Source: Candidatus Woesearchaeota archaeon
Lineage (GTDB): Archaea; Nanobdellota; Nanobdellia; Woesearchaeales; WAPJ01
NCBI GenBank assembly: GCA_015519985.1
Contig: WIAN01000041.1
Span: 1-7,170, forward strand
Direction: 5' to 3'
Length of the DNA stretch: 7,170 nt
Shown here: positions 5,453 to 7,170 of the stretch, piece by piece
Position numbering within the stretch: position 1 is the stretch's first letter
How the letters are laid out: each line of letters starts with the position of its first letter
Made by a program: the position numbers and the translations under genes
Notes under the pieces: model-generated
Database searches by the model: none
What the model was told of the DNA's origin: nothing
The model's input: the letters and a program-made list of their open reading frames with translations, nothing else

Positions 5453-7170
5453 ATGAGGCTTTTATCTTTGGAGTTAGAGAATATTAGGAGTTATGAGAAA
5501 GAAAAGTTTTATTTTGATTCTGATAAGATTCTTTTAAGTGGAGATATTGGTAGTGGTAAAAGTACTTTGTTATATGCTGTTGAATTTTCTTTTTTTGGTT
5601 TTATTAAAGGTTGGGTTGATGGTGAGAAACTTTTAAGAAAAGGTAAAAATTTTGGTTCTGTTAAATTAGAATTTGAGTTGAATGGTAAAAAATATTCTAT
5701 TTTTAGAAGTTTGAAAAAAAATAAGAGTATTGTTCAAAACGAAATTATTTTAGAAGTTGATGGTTTTGAAAAAAAACTTTCTTCTGAGGAGGCTAAAGCT
5801 TTTGTTCTTAATCTTTTTAATTATCCTAATACTTATTTGAAAAAGCAACCTTTAATTTATCGTTATACTATTTTTACTCCTCAAGAAAAGATGAAAGAGA
5901 TTGTTAGTGAAAATTCTGATGTTAGGTTGAATATTATTAGAAAAATTTTTGGTATTGACAAGTATAATAATGTTATTGAAAATTCTAAAATTTTTAAAGA
6001 TTTTATTAATAAAAGAATTTCTTTTTTAGAAGGTAAAATTTTTTATAAAAAAGAGTATGAAGAAAAATTGTCTTTTTATAAAGATAGAAAACTTTTTTAT
6101 GAAAGTCAAATTAAACTTTTAGAAGAAAAATTTGAAAAATTGTATTCTTCTTTTTTAATTTTAGAAAAACAGTATAATGATTTTTTATTGTTAAAAGAAA
6201 AAAAGCTTTTTTTAGAAAAGAATATTTTAGAGAAAAGTAAAGAATTGGATAATGTTAAAAATAATATTTTAGAATTTGAAAATAAAATTAAAATTTTAGA
6301 AGAAAAAATTAAAAGTTTAGAGGAAAAAGTTGTTTTTAAAGATGAAAAAAATTTAGAGGAAAAATTGAAAGGATTAGAAGATGATATTAAACTTTTGGAA
6401 GAAAAAATAAAAGATTTAGAGGATAATAATGTTGTTGAAGAGCTTAATAGTTTAGATAAAACTTTGAAAAACTTTTAGAAAGGAAAAAGAATAATGTTGT
6501 TTTTATTGAAGAATATAATTCTAAAAAAAGTTCTTTGTTTAAAGAAATTAGTTTTTTTGAAGAAAAATATTCTTTTGATTTTGATATTGATGTTTTAAAA
6601 AAAGATTATGATAGTTTATTAAAAAAAATCGATTTTTATGATAAAAATATCGTGGTTTTAAAAAGTGAAAATGAAAAATTATTAGAAGAATTAAACAACA
6701 TTAGTTCTTTAAACGTTTGTTCTGTTTGTAAACAAAAAGTTAGTGAAGAACATAAGAATAGTATTAAAAAAGAGTATGAAGAAAAAATTGTTTTTAACAA
6801 AAATAAAATTTTAGATTATGAAAAAGAAAAAGAACTTTTAGAAGAAAAGTTTGATGATTTTAATGAAAAGATTAAAAAGTATGATGAATTTTTGTTATTA
6901 AAAAAAAATATTGATTTGAAAAAAGAAGAATATGAAAATATTATTTTAAAAATTAAAGAGAAAGAAGAAGAAAATGTTAGAATAAAAGAAAATTTGAAAA
7001 AAATAGAAGAGAAAAAAAATTGTTAGAAGAAAAAAAAGAAAAAGTTTTAGAAGAAAAAGAAAGTTTAAAGAAAAATTTAGATGAAAAGAAAAAAAACTAT
7101 GAAAGTTTGAAAATACAACTATTTTTATTAAAAGAATTGTTACAAAATAAAAGTTTTTATGAAACTTACA
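5453..7170 (+). CDS. rad50: Rad50-like double-strand-break repair ATPase, N-terminal part, frame broken twice, cut by window end
   Basis: Rad50 works with Mre11 as an ATP-driven clamp that tethers and processes DNA ends. Residues 1-150 form the N-terminal ATPase lobe: NIRSY (10-14), Walker A GDIGSGKST (30-38) and a Q-loop with Gln144 in FTPQEKMKEI. A Lys/Glu-rich coiled coil follows. The zinc-hook motif CSVC (6718-6729, about residues 423-426 if the frame is repaired) continues KQKVSEEHK as in Rad50 hooks, and a returning coil runs to the window edge. Signature motif and Walker B must lie beyond 7170. The first frame ends in TAG at 6476-6478, coding resumes one frame back and ends in TAG at 7024-7026, then resumes one frame back again to 7170. 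Each break fits one missing A. No mre11 gene precedes it, and the Q-loop has TPQE rather than the usual RQG, so another Rad50/SMC-like ATPase is possible. Confidence 0.85.
6457..6471 (+). other. First frame break in the Rad50-like gene
   Basis: The zero frame reads LDKTLKNF and stops at 6476-6478. The frame one base back is open from 6460 and continues FEKLLERKKN into the coil that carries the zinc hook. One extra A in the A4 run (6457-6460) or the A5 run (6467-6471) restores a continuous coiled coil. A sequencing or assembly indel or a real mutation both fit. The local GAAAAAC is not a canonical slippery heptamer. Confidence 0.75.
7012..7019 (+). other. Second frame break, at an A8 run in the Rad50-like gene
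   Basis: The reading frame enters eight A and stops two codons later at 7024-7026. One more A gives a continuous KKKLLEEKKEKVLEEKESLK coil that stays open to 7170. The run forms A_AAA_AAT in slippery phase, but the same run in the same phase at 5714-5722 is read straight through, so slippage is not the default explanation. Confidence 0.75.

Overview
The window looks like part of a very AT-rich archaeal genome. The evidence is a ribosomal protein of the archaeal/eukaryotic L15e family, an archaeal-type bifunctional phosphoglucose/phosphomannose isomerase, a Rad50-type ATPase with a zinc-hook motif, and promoters of BRE plus TATA-box form. The low GC, compact layout and mostly leaderless promoters suggest a small-genome lineage such as DPANN (Woesearchaeota/Pacearchaeota-like). 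That placement is an inference from style, not from a marker tree.

Left part (1-1878). The first few codons of a minus-strand gene run off the left edge (start at 23). Next comes the L15e gene on the minus strand (696-109), which has its own Shine-Dalgarno site and a leader that can fold into a small hairpin. Divergent from it, on the plus strand, is the sugar-phosphate isomerase gene (847-1878).

Middle part (1931-5410). Three plus-strand genes in a row encode exported proteins that I cannot assign to a known family. Two are tandem, strongly diverged lipoprotein paralogues (430 and 452 aa). They share a lipobox, five collinear cysteines and a 38-bp block of perfect DNA identity at the signal-peptide/mature junction. 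The third is a 251-aa secreted or membrane-anchored protein with 26 cysteines and a central block of different codon style. Together they look like an uncharacterised, fast-evolving, disulfide-stabilised cell-surface locus. This is the most interesting part of the window.

Right part (5453-7170). A Rad50-like ATPase gene starts here and runs off the right edge. It has Walker A, a Q-loop, a long coiled coil, a CxxC zinc hook and the start of the returning coil. Its frame is broken twice, both times in a way that one missing A in an A run would repair.

Promoter logic. For five starts (23, 847, 1931, 4655, 5453) a TATA box preceded by an A-rich BRE is centred 26.5-28.5 bp upstream of the ATG, so transcription should begin at or next to the start codon. 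I used this rule to choose two starts (1931 over 1892, 847 over 835). L15e is the exception, with a leader and a strong Shine-Dalgarno site. I see no tRNA, rRNA, CRISPR array or insertion sequence, and no gene-free stretch longer than about 150 bp.
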